Source: Glandiceps talaboti
Lineage: Eukaryota; Hemichordata; Enteropneusta; Spengelidae
DNA: 62,000 nucleotides
Reading direction: 5' to 3'
Assembly (NCBI RefSeq): GCF_964340395.1
Contig: NC_135559.1
Span: 6,298,759-6,360,758 of the forward strand
Shown here: in pieces, positions 22,348 through 35,820 of the stretch
How positions within the stretch are numbered: the stretch's first letter is position 1
How the letters are laid out: every line of letters starts with the position of its first letter
The notes under the pieces: model-generated
Databases searched by the model: none
The model's input: the letters and a program-made list of their open reading frames with translations, nothing else
What the model was told of the DNA's origin: nothing
Program-made: the position numbers and the translations under genes

Positions 22348-25250
22348 CAATTATTGAAGATATTGCTTATTTTAGAAACAAAAGTGGACACCATATAATA
22401 TTGTGTTTAGCACGATCCTGGTACCGGTTGATTTTCATTATTCATATCCTTTATAATTCCTCTGTAAAGCGGTGATACCATCGCTATTGATTCTATTAAG
22501 TCTCATTGATAGGAAATATAACAAAATGAATGTTCTTCGAAGCTCGAAGCTTAATTCAATGACGTATTAGAACTTTTCCATTTGTTTTCCAGCAAGTGAC
22601 ATGGCGTCAAATTAGATAGAGTTGATGCAATTGCCTTTCCACTACCAATATACACAATTGTGGCAAGTTAAAGCACATGGCTTACTAATATGGCTATACT
22701 CGGTGTTGACAATATGCTTCAAAGTACTTAGTTTCATAAGATTTGATATGTCTTAATTCGAAAGAAATTGCCTTCGAATGATTCCGAGGACGAAGAGGCG
22801 ACATTGTATTAGTGTCAACTCTAGCTTGTTTTGTGTAACAGTGATGTTTCTGAGCTATTTAAGGTTATTGTCTAGCATTCCCAATTACGTGATATTGCAT
22901 CTTCTTCGTAGCTACTAGATACTACAAATATTACGCTGGTTTTTTTTACAAAATGATTCCTTGTATACAGAGTTAGTGTTAGTGCCAAGAGCTACCTTGT
23001 TAAAGAACGCAATCAGTGCATGTTCGATAGGGTTGTTTGCTGATTGTAACAATGGGTGATCAAGTTACATTCATATCACACGAATTTGGTGTATCCCATT
23101 GGCAATCTACTGTAAATGGCAAATAACGTTCTCTAACTACCTTACATATATTAAAGGTTGATGTAGGTGTATATATTGAGCTGGCTATACAGCTGATCTT
23201 TGCTTATTTTAGTAGTTTGAGAAGCCCTTATACAACCCCGGTGGGGGTCGTCGAGTATTAAAAACATATTCAGGATTATTTCACATTTGATATTTCGATA
23301 TGTGGAGGGGAAAGTAGGTGAGATTAGCTGAGAAAAAATTATCTATCTGAAAACCTTGTTCGTTTTGAAACGAGGTTCTATTCACCTTTGCACATACACT
23401 TAGTTCACAGTGTCCGATTTCTATTACTTCGTTATTCTATCAGTCATAACGTGTATACTGGTCAGTATTTCGTTAACCAACACTGAATCGATTTTGTCAG
23501 TTGAGACTGGTGGTTTGAGTGAGACTACGAGGTGGACTGTCAGAAATGCACCTTGTGAGAGCTGGCAGAAGTAAAAGATTTTCTAGCTTAACCTTTTAAT
23601 GGGGCATGGCACAGTTTTATTTGCTGATAGAGAACGATGCAATTCTCCTACGGTTGAACAACCTAGTAAATAAGGCACTATGCACGAATTCGATTATTTG
23701 AGGTTACAAAACACTTATAATTGGCGCCATGTTTCCTTTGCAGCGACCTTATCCATTCGAGAGCGGAGATTTTAAAGCACAATGGCACTACAATAGGGTA
23801 ATCCATCCGAATGACTGCAATCTGAACTAAGATGATCAATTAAAAGCAATAGTTATCGAATAAATGGTACGCTGCAAAATCATGCACGAGCGCATAATTA
23901 CCCGTTCTTTCCGTCAGACTTTTTTTCTCCCTGAGTACATTTTATCGCTCATGTACCCGTGAAACTTTCGTTACAGTGACTTCCCTACCGTTATCCTTTC
24001 TCATTAAGGAAGGTGTGTAACTTGCAGCCACACTTTTGAACCCCTTAATTGTGCGTTATGACCTCTGTAAATCATTTGATCTACCAAGTTAATGTACATT
24101 ATTGTAAGTTTACATCCAGTCTCCCAAACAGTACAAAACGGCAACGGGCAATACAATTCAGAAAGTGGATTAGTTATATTAAGATCGTTACAAGAACTCA
24201 GCGATGTCTGCAATACTGAGGCATGAGGAAAAGACTGACTATAGACTATCATGCCCTACCGGTTAAAGCAATAAGCGTTTGAAATCTCACAGATATCAAG
24301 CAGTTGAAGTGACAGCAGTAGCGTTGGTGGAAAAAACATCCCTTGGAGACAGACAGCGAAATGTACTGTGTTGCCAAACAGAACTCGTAAATAAATAATA
24401 GGTTGATAAAGAGTATCGATAAGGTTTCCCGCCATTTTCCTGACAAGTTAAGTAAATCGATTACAACATCAACTGTACGTACATGTAACGTCTCCACACG
24501 CTATGTACTAATTCTTTCAAATGTATGTGACTTTACAATTCACTCATTCCGACACTTTTGACATCTGACGTATTGACTTACTGTGCTATTTAATTCGCTG
24601 CCACTGATGCAGATGTTTTCCACGGTACAAGAATGCTACATTATTTTATTAAACAATTCAACAATATAATATAACACATGACCAATGATTGAAATTCAAT
24701 ATTTTGATATTATTTTATAAATGTTTCATTCAAAACCTAGTTGAATGATTTGTTAGGATTATAAATTCCCTTATATGGTATTGAAACGGTCACCAATAGC
24801 CATCGTGGGCAATAATTGCCAGTATCATGCAGATTTGTTAGATATGGAGTCGTTACAAGGAGGTTCAATAGTTCTCTTTTATCTGATAATGCTCACCAGT
24901 TTAATCAGAGCATTGCACTTCTTGAAGTATTGTTAGACAGGCTGTTTTCTTGATGAACCTGAGCTTGACACCTTGGGTTTGACATCAGGACTGTGGTACT
25001 AAATCATAAACGTAAATCAAATTTAGTTCACAGTCAAAATGCCATGGTAAATCTTCTTTTGCTGTGTTTGACATTTTCTAAAAAATGACATTTCCCTGAA
25101 GACCTTACGACATTTTCCGATAGTTTGCCGTTTCTTATCCGATCTCACCAAGATTGTCCTGACAACGTGTTTTTGGTCTTTTTCTCAAAAAAAATGTTTC
25201 GTCATTAGGCCGCATTTGCCGCTCACCCCTTGATTTGATAGTAACAAATG
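22348..25250. other. Gene-free stretch
   Basis: No exon, RNA gene or clear repeat was recognised in about 2.9 kb. Confidence 0.45.
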
Positions 25251-25607
25251 AAATGATTGTACTTAGATCTGTTGTCGGGAAGGGATACACTTGAAGATGT
25301 CCCTGATCAAAGACAGAGAAGTAGAAACAGATATAACATCCACTCTAATAATCAAGGTAGATATTTCTTAGAAGCAATTTCAAACACACCTTCTATGCGA
25401 GAGATTCTGAGTGCATGTATTTTTAAACAAAATTTAGCAATTATCAACATTTATCGACAATAAGCATTTCGTATCAGTTTCAGTGTTTTTTCAATGTTTG
25501 AATCATTATTTATCTTAGTATGTGCGTCAGCAAAACCATCAAATTAAGTCTTTTACTCTGCCATTAGTATAACTGATAGACATTTATATTACTATCACTC
25601 AGGTTTG

Positions 25608-25985
25608 TGACCTTAAAGTTGCCATATTGATGAGGATTTGATATTTATTTTGGATTTTTAATTCATAAAACAATTTTAGCATGACTTTCTACTTGAAAAT
25701 GAAAGTAAAATATCATAGATCAATTCTGTGTTTGTAACATTGCAAAATGCTAAAAAATGATTAAAACATGTACATTTGTTACTGTACGTACAATAACAAA
25801 CATTTTACACATTTAGTAGTCTGTTGCAATGTATTGAGTTATAAACAAGCTTTAAGGACTTTGCATACGTTGTTTTACATTGATCTTTCAAGTGTGAAGT
25901 AGGAAGTATGAAGCCATGATACAATTGTTTTACAAATTAAAAATCCAAAATAAATATCCAATTATCCATATGTCAACTTTAATTT
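25608..25985. mobile_element. Foldback MITE family M1, copy 1 (inside the LINE)
   Basis: Long inverted termini: AAAGTTGCCATATTGATGAG on the left and its degenerate reverse complement on the right, with ATTTATTTTGGATTTTTAAT inside each. The centre is near-palindromic (GTTACTGTACGTACAATAAC). There is no coding capacity. Other copies are at 33487-33819, 39940-40170 and 56738-57050. Confidence 0.8.
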
Positions 25986-26569
25986 TGTAGAACACAAAAT
26001 CCACTTGATGGCTTCAATCAGTGCATGGAATGATGGATTACTCTATGTCATGTCTCAATTAGTAATCAGAACATATCACATGCTATAGTTAATTAAATTA
26101 TAGAAAGTTATTGATTGTCTTTTAATGGTGACAGATCACTTGGACCTGTTAGACAGCATTTATCCACTTGTTCATTAATTAGACTCATTCGCCTTTGTGA
26201 ATATTCTTACTGTTCAGCAACGTTTCTTTCTAGCATCACTTCAAACTGGATAGTTGCCAAGTCAGTGGAAACAAGGAAAGATGACTGCTGTTTTCAAGAA
26301 AAGTAAAACAAAAATACTGTCCGGACAGGGCCCGTCAGTTTGACATGTATCATATGTAAAATGATGGAACCCATTATTAGAGACCATATCATACATTTTA
26401 TGCAATACAATAAGCTGTTCTCAGACAGACAGTTTGGTTTCATCAGTGTGGGTCAGCCTCCCTCCAAGTCTAGGATAACTTGACAAAGGTATTAGATAAT
26501 GATGGCTACATTGATGCAATGGTCTTTGCAAAAGCCTTTGTCAAAGTACCGCATAAGACACTGTGGCGC

Positions 26570-26680
26570 GCCCAAGAGGCGCCCTGTTATGTTTGTTCGA
26601 TACTACCGCCCACGTTTTTGTAGGCTGACGAATATTAATGAGCACTGCGTGAAAAAAAAACGCTCAGTCAGATGAATGAC
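26570..26680 (+). mobile_element. Short dispersed element M3, copy 1, inserted in the LINE
   Basis: GCGCCCAAGAGGCGCCCTG through ATTAATGAGCACTGCGTG and an A-run. It matches 61365-61470 in reverse complement. It breaks the reverse transcriptase between VPHKTL and the YGAINSVL block. The insertion may extend to about 26840. Confidence 0.65.
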
Positions 26681-27280
26681 CTCCTCCCTAGGATGATCAT
26701 ACCACGGTCAGTGCGCTCCATGTCGGAAAAAAAAATCAGTATTCTTTTCACTAAACCTTGCAACATTGTAGCATACAAATATTGCTGCCAAAATGCTCCA
26801 AGGAATAATGGACAAATTAGAGCTTCGCTGGGCCGCAGTGAGAGGTTGATAGGGAAAGTAGAAAGCTATGGAGCAATAAACTCCGTGCTAGCTTGGATTA
26901 GATCATTTCTTTCAGACAGACAACAACGAGTTACTGTAAATGGTTCATCATCACAATGGGTAAACATCACCAGTGGCATTCCACAAGGAAGTGTCTTGAG
27001 CCCATACTGTTTCTCTACATAACTGATACACCGCAATGTACAACCTCAGACGTCGACATCTTTCTATTTGCGAATAATACAAATCTATCAAGTCAGAAGT
27101 GGTGTCTCAAAAAGTGAAGAACACCAACAGTTAGAACATGATCTGGACAACGTAAATATTATTACAAAGCCAAATTACAGAACACATACAAGCCATCTTA
27201 AAGGAACTATCAACACTAAGATCTGGACATATAGGCTTGAAGCGTGCGCCCAACACATACCAAAGTAAATCAAAGTAAGG

Positions 27281-28390
27281 AATTCTCGCACCCCATTTTA
27301 GATAAGTTTTACAGGTCTGTCTTATAAGGTGTTGCCAATCTTTAACATTCTCCACCTCTGTATTATACATATCTCATTATTATTCCTGGGGAAATAAAAT
27401 TTTCAGCATTTTATTAACTTTTCGGAACAGATACACTTTTAATTACCCGTTTATTTCAGTTACTGGTAGTTCATTGTGTCATTTTATTACACTTTATATA
27501 GGTAAGCTTCTATTTTAGAAGTATGTGCTACTTATTGTGCATAGGTATACATTTTACTGGTATTTCACATAACATTTCCAGACTGTAGAACTGGATACAA
27601 TCATAAGAAAGGAGACCCAGATGTATGAATAGTCAATACAGATCTCTCCAGGAGAAGGTCTCTCATGAAAGGCTTGCCACAGCCAGTTGGCTTAATCTGC
27701 ATTGATATGGAAGACTTGACACTATTTAATCATGCCTTCATCCTACTTACGGTTATCAGAATGTAACATAATATGTAATGTCTTTGCACCGGCGTTTATT
27801 GAGTAATTTTGGATTCCTGGAAAGATATACCCCACTTTGCAAATCAGTATGCCATGTAAGTGGTTTGGAGTCATATTTCGGCATGATTCAAAGACAACAG
27901 TAATATCTTTAATTATATCACTCTACTTGCAGTGTCAGTGGTATCCTTTGTAACACTTATAGGCTTTTTTTCAGATATTAATGCAACAGACTACCTAATT
28001 AGGTTTCCGTAACGTTAATCTAAGGTTAGTTCATAATGTACAATGTCTTATCTATGCAAGAGAGGATTTGCAGTGTATATAATGTGTGTGTGTGTGTTTT
28101 CATAACTCTAAGCGCCAATGAACATGGTTTAACTTTGGATATTTGGTGCTATATAAGTTTGTTAGATATGTATATATCATGGGACGAGATAAACATTTCT
28201 GTTATCAATGTTGGTTATCACAGTTTTTCTTTGAATTTCATTTGGTTTTTTTATATATAAAAGATTTACCTTTCTTATTTAGGTTTACAAGGAAGAATAA
28301 CAACGTATATAATAAAATTGTAGAAGCAGGAAATTTGGAAATATGCTAAACTCACATTCACTTCACAGGCACAATTACTGGCCTTCGAAC
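27281..28390. other. Gene-free stretch
   Basis: No coding similarity was seen. A short (GT)n run lies at about 28085-28100. Confidence 0.45.
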
Positions 28391-28395
28391 AAAAT

Positions 28396-28900
28396 GTTAT
28401 CCGTCTGTCTGTCTGTCTGTCTGTCTGTCTGTATGTCTGTTTGTGTGTGTGTGTGTGTCTGTCTGTGTCACCATTTTCTTAAAAACGGCTGGGTCAATTA
28501 TAGTGGAATTTGCTACACATCTTCCATATGCTAATGACAAGTGCTGATTAGATTTTGTTAAACATCCAATGAACATTTCAATAATTAGTTATTGCATAAT
28601 TAATGGTTTTGAGTAATTAGGCTATATCTTTGAAACACATATTGCAAATTTAATATAATTTGGTGCATATTTTAGCTATAACAAGGCGCATATGCCCTGT
28701 AAGGTTTGTTGATTTAACTTCATTCTTCAATTTCAATATAATTTAGTACATAAGTTAACCACAAGTAAGCGCATATGTCCTATAAAGTTTGTTGACATAG
28801 ATTACAGTTTTAATGAATAATTTAATTGACATAGCCTTTACTTTTAATGAGTAATTTGAATAGTTAACGACCTTCAGTAATTACACTATATCTTTGGAAT
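28396..28900 (+). repeat. Microsatellite-headed dispersed repeat: (CTGT)n/(GT)n head and body
   Basis: A CTGT array and GT run (28399-28468) are followed by CTTAAAAACGGCTGGGTCAA, the body also seen in reverse at 1765-1836. The downstream part (CATATGTCCTATAAAGTTTG) recurs at 30395-30560. Confidence 0.65.
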
Positions 28901-29267
28901 GCACGTTTCCCAAGGCACGTTTTAAATTCTACAGGGAACAAATGGGGCTTACTGTTGGCAAACATACGGTTGCCATCTTTGCTTCGAAGTTGTAGGACAA
29001 GGCATCGAGGATTTAGTCAGTTCTGATTGTACCTACCGTTAAGTTCTAAATCTCTTTGTGTAGTGTGACCTGTGAAATTTGAATATGACCCTTCGTATGC
29101 AAAACGTTCCAACAGTTTCATGTGCCCGATGACCATTTCCTGACGTGGAGAGCACGTCATGGGTAGTTTAGAAACGACGTGATATTATCATTACTTATCC
29201 ACGTGATTGGTTACTTATTAACATACGTGGTTAGAATTTAGAAAGGATTTCCATCGATAGCACGGCC

Positions 29268-29466
29268 ATGGAATGTCCGGTCTGAAAATGGCATTTGCTA
29301 GACTGTTCGGGCAAGCCCTCACTTCGAACTTCGTTCGCATATAGTATCGAAAGAATGCCCGAACATCTAGCAGCAAGACTAAGTGAGGGCTTGCCCGAAC
29401 AGTCTAGCAAATGTCATGTCATAGTCTTGCTGCTAGCAAATGCCATTTTCAGACCGGACATTCCAT
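29268..29466. repeat. Foldback element with three nested, competing perfect palindromes
   Basis: The 34-base ends at 29268-29301 and 29433-29466 are perfect inverted repeats. A second perfect 32-base pair lies at 29292-29323 and 29382-29413. A third, about 15 bases, lies at 29367-29381 and 29422-29436. The pairs share bases, so only some can form at once. The short open frame across it is not judged a gene. Confidence 0.85.
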
Positions 29467-29756
29467 TGAGATTACATTGAGCGGTGGGTTTGGCCATTCA
29501 TGAATACATATACTTTAATATATTTAATCTCTGCATGCAGGTGTTGACAAACACATTTACGTCATTACTATATCTTATCGGTTTATGGTAATTGTGTTTG
29601 ATGAGTGTGTCGACGTTGTTATTCACACATTGGTGGTTAATTTTACAAGTACCTCCTTAAGATGAATATGCATGCACAATTAGCTATTGTCCCCTGTTTG
29701 TGCTTGTCGCTAATACGGTTCTCTGATTGGCAGTTATTTATATCCTGATGACATTT

Positions 29757-29838
29757 GCTAGACCTTGGATGTTCCATCCTCGATAGCGATGTTCGGTCGT
29801 GTGTCGTATTCTATCGGAAGAACATCCGAGGTCTAGCA
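29757..29838. repeat. Related hairpin element
   Basis: TGCTAGACCTTGGATGTTC pairs with GAACATCCGAGGTCTAGCA (18 of 19). The end sequence CATTTGCTAGAC is shared with the foldback at 29268. Confidence 0.7.
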
Positions 29839-30394
29839 GATAGACTTGGGGTGAACATGCTTAACACGTAAGGCATCGTTCAAGAATAAACGATTATCTT
29901 GGTGTATACCGAATCGGTAGTTCTCCTCAGAGACACAAAATTTCAAAGTTTTACAACCTTGTCTCTGTCAAATTGAAAGTTAACGCTGTCGTTCATACTT
30001 CATGTCGTGGAACTAAAAGTTTCTGGATTGCGGTATTGTACTAGTATCATAGTGTAGTTTTATGTAGGTACTCTGTACGGTCCGACTCCAAGAACCGCCC
30101 CAACATAGATTCATCCGGAGTTCGTTTCCGGAGCACATATTTTTAGAGAGTGATTACCATATAAAATTGAAAGTCTAGAAAGACGAAATTAAACCACTGT
30201 AAAGAGTATTGTTGCATATAAATATTTTCTTTTTGAAAGTGCAAACTATGTTCTTTTATACGGTGTGCGGGAGAATGACACTGATGTGTTCATGTACATG
30301 TATTTACATTTATAACGTAATTACTTGTAGAGTGCATGCAAATTTGGAAAAGATGTACCGTAATGGGATTTTGACGCTAATTTTGTCAGGAATG

Positions 30395-30560
30395 CATTAA
30401 TCATAACAAAGTGGATATGTCCTATAAAATTTGTTGATATAGCTGACAGTTTTAATGAAAAATTTGCAGAATTAACGATTTTAGGTAATGAACGATACTC
30501 AGTAATTAAGCAGTATCATGCACTCTTAAAATTCCCTATAGTTTGGCACATACATACACC
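30395..30560 (+). repeat. Fragment of the microsatellite-headed repeat
   Basis: ATGTCCTATAAAATTTGTTG and GACAGTTTTAATGAA match the body around 28.7-28.85 kb. Confidence 0.55.
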
Positions 30561-32288
30561 TAAGAAAGCACGCCTGTCCAAAAAAAACCCCGCCTGTCAC
30601 CATATTTTTTAGTTTAATTTGCATGATTAGTGATTCCCTTACTTGAGGCATTCAGTTTAAATCTGGCCATCTTTCGCAAGGCTGTAATTTCTCGAAGTAA
30701 CTTTTAAGAAGATCCGTCGTAGCATCGTTTTTATCGAAATTGCAACGTTTTCCAAACGTTTTGATTTAGCACTAGCAGACGTAATGCGAAACAAGTACTA
30801 AAACAAACATATGCATTGCTATTGCAACCGATCAACTAGTACAAAATGGAATTGTCTAGAATGAACGTTTCGTCAGTATTCCTAGTACAAGATTCGATAT
30901 AACTGACACAGCATGGACTCTTTGAATTGCGAATAATTCTGGCGCCAGGGTATTCGAGAAATAGAACCGCATTGTCAAATAGTCTGCGCAATCATTTGTT
31001 AAACGTTTCCACATCGTCATTTCTTCTTCATTTCATTTTCCAGCGACATAGATACTTTGGCGCCTATTTCAATTTCGCTGGAAGGAATTTTGAACGCTTT
31101 TAAAATCGCTTTTAGAATATCAACGTAGGCTAAAGTATACAAGGGACATACCAAGCGTATCACCAATCTGTGTAATCTAGTATGCTGCTAATTCGTTCAG
31201 TGACAGATACAGCATCACAGTCTGACCTCTATTGCTATGTTTTCGAGGTGCTTCATCAACTCATGACTTCAGTGGTTGAATACTTGCCTGGTGTGGTGTG
31301 TGTGAGTAATGGCGTATTAGATACAAAAGCTATCATGTAATCAAATAAGACACCATTTTAACACAAGGCAATGTCCCTTGATAATGCATTCAAATAACAA
31401 AGATGTTTTGTTAGCCATATAAGGGTGTATTCATCTCTTGCTCAACACATAATTCTTCACAATGTCAATTAGGTTTTAATTATGTTTACATATAGAAAAA
31501 CACAACCATCTTGCACATTGACCATTGGTGGCATACATGTAATTCCAAGTTCATTGGTGTCAGTTGAAAAGAAGCACATATCATGATCATGCTTTGATAC
31601 CAAAAGACCGAGGAGCTAGGACTGTTACCTATATTCATACATTTTCAAATTAGAATGGTTGCTAATTCAAAGACATAGGAAGTAAATTGATTTAGTCATT
31701 TTGATAAAAAAAATCCAAGTTTTTGTTTTGGAAGGGGTTTATTTGATATTTTAGGCGACCATACTATATATATTTTAATTATGAGGAATTCTTTCTAAAG
31801 GAATTCCGAGCTCTCTTGCAATGTCACAAAAAAGAATTTATGTTTAAAACCTATACAAGACCTCTAGAAAATTCAACATTCAACAATTTGCATAGTTTTC
31901 TTTATTTCATAATGCTTGTGTTATCACTGATATTAGATAAGTAAGCTATACTATTTTGCTATTTCATTCTATATAACCGAAAACACAAGAGTTGATAATA
32001 TTATAGTAAGTTTGTAATCCTAACAATTTATTGAATGTTAAAAATGCAGCAAAGGCATTAGTGGTACTACAGTGAAGGATACGATAGTTCGACTGAGGTA
32101 ATGACACGTCTATACTTCAAAAAGGTTTAATATTTAATTTTACGTTCCCACGATATTAAAAATAATACAACTAAAACTGTAAAAAAAACGTGGGTAAACA
32201 GCAAAATACATTTGCGCAGATGTGGAATTGAGGGCTAAAATATGTGACAAAACAAGTGCTCGAGCTGAGCAAGAAAAATTACAAATGA
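30561..32288. other. Gene-free stretch
   Basis: No exon, RNA gene or clear repeat was recognised. Confidence 0.45.
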
Positions 32289-32624
32289 GGCATAAAAAAA
32301 TAATTATTTGGTTCCGGTCACCAGACCCCACCTAGTTTTCGAGAGAAAACCATACAATCCCGAAAATTGTGAAGTCTCGCCAGAAATATAGTGGATGCGG
32401 AAACTGACATCAACTTAAAAAGACAACATAAAACTGTTCTTCCAATCTGTAATGGCTGTACATCTGATAGGAAGAAATAAACAACACAGAGACCATTTGG
32501 AAAACAATGGAAAACCTGAACTAGACACTCATAAAAAATGTAAATAAAATAAAATAAAAAATCTACCTACCCGCCTATTCCAAAATTGAGCGTAATCGGA
32601 ACAACACAATTGTTTTATTGGCCT
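32289..32624 (+). mobile_element. MITE family M2, copy 1
   Basis: Left end GGCATAAAAAAATAATTATT and GGTTCCGGT; right end CGGAACAACACAATTG to GGCC, roughly inverted. The interior is nearly identical to 36657-37018 (for example TAGGAAGAAATAAACAACAC). No coding capacity. Confidence 0.75.
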
Positions 32625-33486
32625 GATAGTATAATGAAATAAAATTTATTTATCTCTAGGCAAACTGTCTTTTAAAGCATTCATATAGGTGATAATCTGC
32701 TTAACACTTTTAAATGGTAAAGTGCTCTCCTCCCTGTAGTAGACTTTTTATCCGTAAGGTCGTTTACATTCACCTCAAAGTATATTCTCTATCATATATA
32801 AGTCATTTATTGCATTCAAAGGCCATTGGCCCAAAATACAGATCACTATGAACAAAAAACACAATACTGTTACAGTTCCAATTCATTTGCTTCAGCTCTT
32901 ACTGAAAGAGCATGCTTGAGAAAGGCTGTGAGACGTTGTAAGTTAACTATTTGGTCAGATGATAAAAGCTCTTTAAATTTTTCATAAGTAGGCGGAGAAT
33001 ACAAATATTATGGGATATACTTGTACCTAACATTGGCAAAAAAAAAAAAATTTCAATAGGAAGTGATACTCATCTTCAAGTTCATTTGAGTCGCAAAGAA
33101 CACATATGGACACGTATATTCTCCATCAACAAGCTATTAACACAAAACATACACATACCATTCTAGATTTGTTTTCGAATCGATGTCATCTACGAGATCG
33201 ATATTAACCAAGTGTTCCTGACATCAAAGGTTGTTTATCATGTTATAAGAATTGAACATATGGAATGTGGTATGATGGTGGAATATTCTACAAAGATTTA
33301 TCGGTTGATTCACGCTCTGTTGTATATACTCCTGCCGCTGTTCACTAACCTAATTGTTATTTCTGTGTTGTTTGAATTAGCATAGACTGCATTACGTCTT
33401 AATGTTCAGCCTTGTCAGTGTGTTAAATAGCTGATAGCCTGAAACGACACTTGTTATACTAGTGTCCAGTATTAACATAGGATTTA

Positions 33487-33819
33487 AAGTGACCACGTGG
33501 ATGAGGATTAGGTATTTATTTTGGATTTTTAATCTATTAAACCAGTTTGTCATGGCTTCCCACCAGAAACATCAATGTGATACAACATATGCCAAGTCCT
33601 TGTTAATGACACAATAAATTACAAAAGCTTAGTAAATGTGTTTGTTGTTGTACGTAAAAGAATAAGCTTTTGCTTTTTGCAATTTATTGAGTCACAACCA
33701 CAGACTTGTCTATGTTGTTGCACATTGACTTTTCAAGTAGGAAGCCATGATAAAAATGTTGTATAAATGAAAAATCCAAAACAAATACCCTATCCTCATC
33801 CATATGGCCACTTTAAAAG
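33487..33819. mobile_element. Foldback MITE family M1, copy 2
   Basis: Left end AAAGTGACCACGTGGATGAG and right end CTCATCCATATGGCCACTTT are inverted. ATTTATTTTGGATTTTTAAT on the left is answered by AAAAATCCAAAACAAAT on the right. Confidence 0.8.
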
Positions 33820-35820
33820 AATAACACGCTCTTTGACAAAGATCGACTAATCGACTAAACCAATTACGCAGGGCATCTATTTAATGGTTCGAGTACTTAT
33901 GGTTCATAGTTTGAAGCCCAGTAAATGTTGCTGCGCAATGATAGTAAAATTGGCTCCGTAGTGTCATTTCTAAGCTGGAATTATACTTGCACTAATGTAA
34001 TAGTTTAACTAGTTTTTTATCACTACCATTGGAACATACTCAAGTGATTCACTTTACGAATGAAAACTTGACACTTTCTCCGTACAACATACATAAATAT
34101 TAAAAAGGTTCAGATTCATATTACTTATTGATTTGCATTTACATTGTAAATAGTATATATATTTTTGCCAGAGGCACCGACTGTCAGTATACAAAAATGA
34201 TATGTTCTAACCCTGTCATCTCTTCGAACAGCATTGACATCATGAAATCATTTTTATCTTCATGAATTGGAAAAATATGTCAAAACGATATTGAGGTAGC
34301 ATGTTTAAGGAAATCAAGTTCATCACCTATCTAGTATTGAAAAAGAGCCACATACAGTCAAGCAATCATTTCTCAAAGTTTGGAAAGAACTTCAAAAAAA
34401 ATGTAACAGTTATAGGAAATAGAACTGCTATTACTTGAGAAAATGATATTTGGAGTCACGTGGGGTCATACATACATACATACATACATACATACATACA
34501 TACATACATACAATTACACAGATGATAACCACAAAGCCAATGTTTATTTGTGGAAAAACTCTGACGCATATGAGGCGTGTATCATTCCACAGTGTAATTG
34601 GCCATTCAACAAAACAATCTAGGTATTAATGAACATAAGTGGTCCAAATTGTCTCACAGGCGATGTTCTCACATTCATATACACTACTGTTACAATGGCG
34701 TCGATAGATGCACAAGTCTAGTCATACATTTAACAGACGTATTAAACAGGGACAAAGCACGTGTTTCACCATACATCATTTACCTCTAACATTCACAGTG
34801 TATGTCATATAGTTTTGTACGAAAGCAGCAGCACAATTTTAATGCTTTTGCGTGTCTATTCATGATAAGGTTATACGGTAGGCTGTTTTTGACGTATGCG
34901 AGGAAAATGTAAACATGTAGCCAACATCGCATTTATTTGTGCGATCTTCTGAAAATTCCCATTTCAATTGCAATTCACAACAGGCAGCTGGAAAAAATCT
35001 CAAAAAATCTCAAATGCTGTCTTTCTTACGCCGGCAGCCAAAAATACGTTCGTTGTTTTGAAATGCGGCCCTATGTGTCGCCCTTTTCAATATAGAAGAT
35101 CATAAACGTTCCATATCACACACAAGATATTCCCTGAAGCTTGCGTCACTGATTCCACTTCACCAAAGACAAACATTTTTTCAGTGGTTTGCTAAAACAG
35201 CGACCCTCTTAGGAGTTCGCAAAAATATGAAACATGAATGATGGAAGTGTACCAACGGAAACGATTAAAGAGACATTTTCTTTTCAACAAAATGCAAATA
35301 CTTGGTAACCCGTTTGATCATTAAGATTGTGAAAGCCCCTATTATGGTACTGTTTTAGTAGAACGTGACACTTTCTTTAATAAATATAGCACCATGGAGG
35401 CGAATGTCAGGATAATTGTTTACGACTGTTATCAGTATCTTGACTATTTTACTTCCATTAAGTATTTCTTCTGTCACTGAAACTCTGATTCACTCTATTT
35501 TGAAAATAATTTTTTAACATTTTATTTATCACTATGACGTATTTACGTCATCTTGACTGATGCTCCACAAGACAACATCAAAGAATTTGTCATATCTTTA
35601 TGATCAGTAACAACATATTTAATTTATATTATTTTTGTTTTCCCCTTTTTTGATACTATATTTTTTATTAAAGTCGATAGGAGTACAAAGACAAACATAT
35701 AACAAAAGCACGTACAGACAAACAGATACAGAACAACACCGAGTCCTACCCAGGCTGCAAACCATGGGGCAATATTAAAAACCGGGTACCTTATATTACT
35801 GTATGTACTTGATATATTGA
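33820..35820. other. Gene-free stretch with one short (CATA)n array
   Basis: A CATA array lies at about 34469-34512. Nothing else was recognised. Confidence 0.5.

Larger units (their letters stand above)
25257..27270 (+). mobile_element. Decayed non-LTR retrotransposon (LINE): endonuclease and reverse transcriptase remnants
   Basis: A frame at 25257-25463 (EDVPDQRQRSR, NNQGRYFLEA) resembles the end of a LINE endonuclease. From about 26270 on, fragments read TAVFKKSK, VSLTCIICKMMEPIIRDHI, LFSDRQFGF, then YGAINSVLAWIRSFLSDRQQ and GIPQGSVLSP, which is the reverse transcriptase order. Frames shift several times. The catalytic FADD box reads FANN at about 27072-27083, so the polymerase is dead. 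A MITE (25608-25985) and a second element (about 26570-26840) interrupt it. Orientation is plus. The clade (CR1/Jockey-like) is a guess. Confidence 0.8.

Noticed and set aside
29295-29480. 61-codon frame across the foldback at 29.3 kb, and the 60-codon frame across the palindrome at 35.8 kb
   Set aside because: The open frames follow from the inverted repeats; no homology was recognised.
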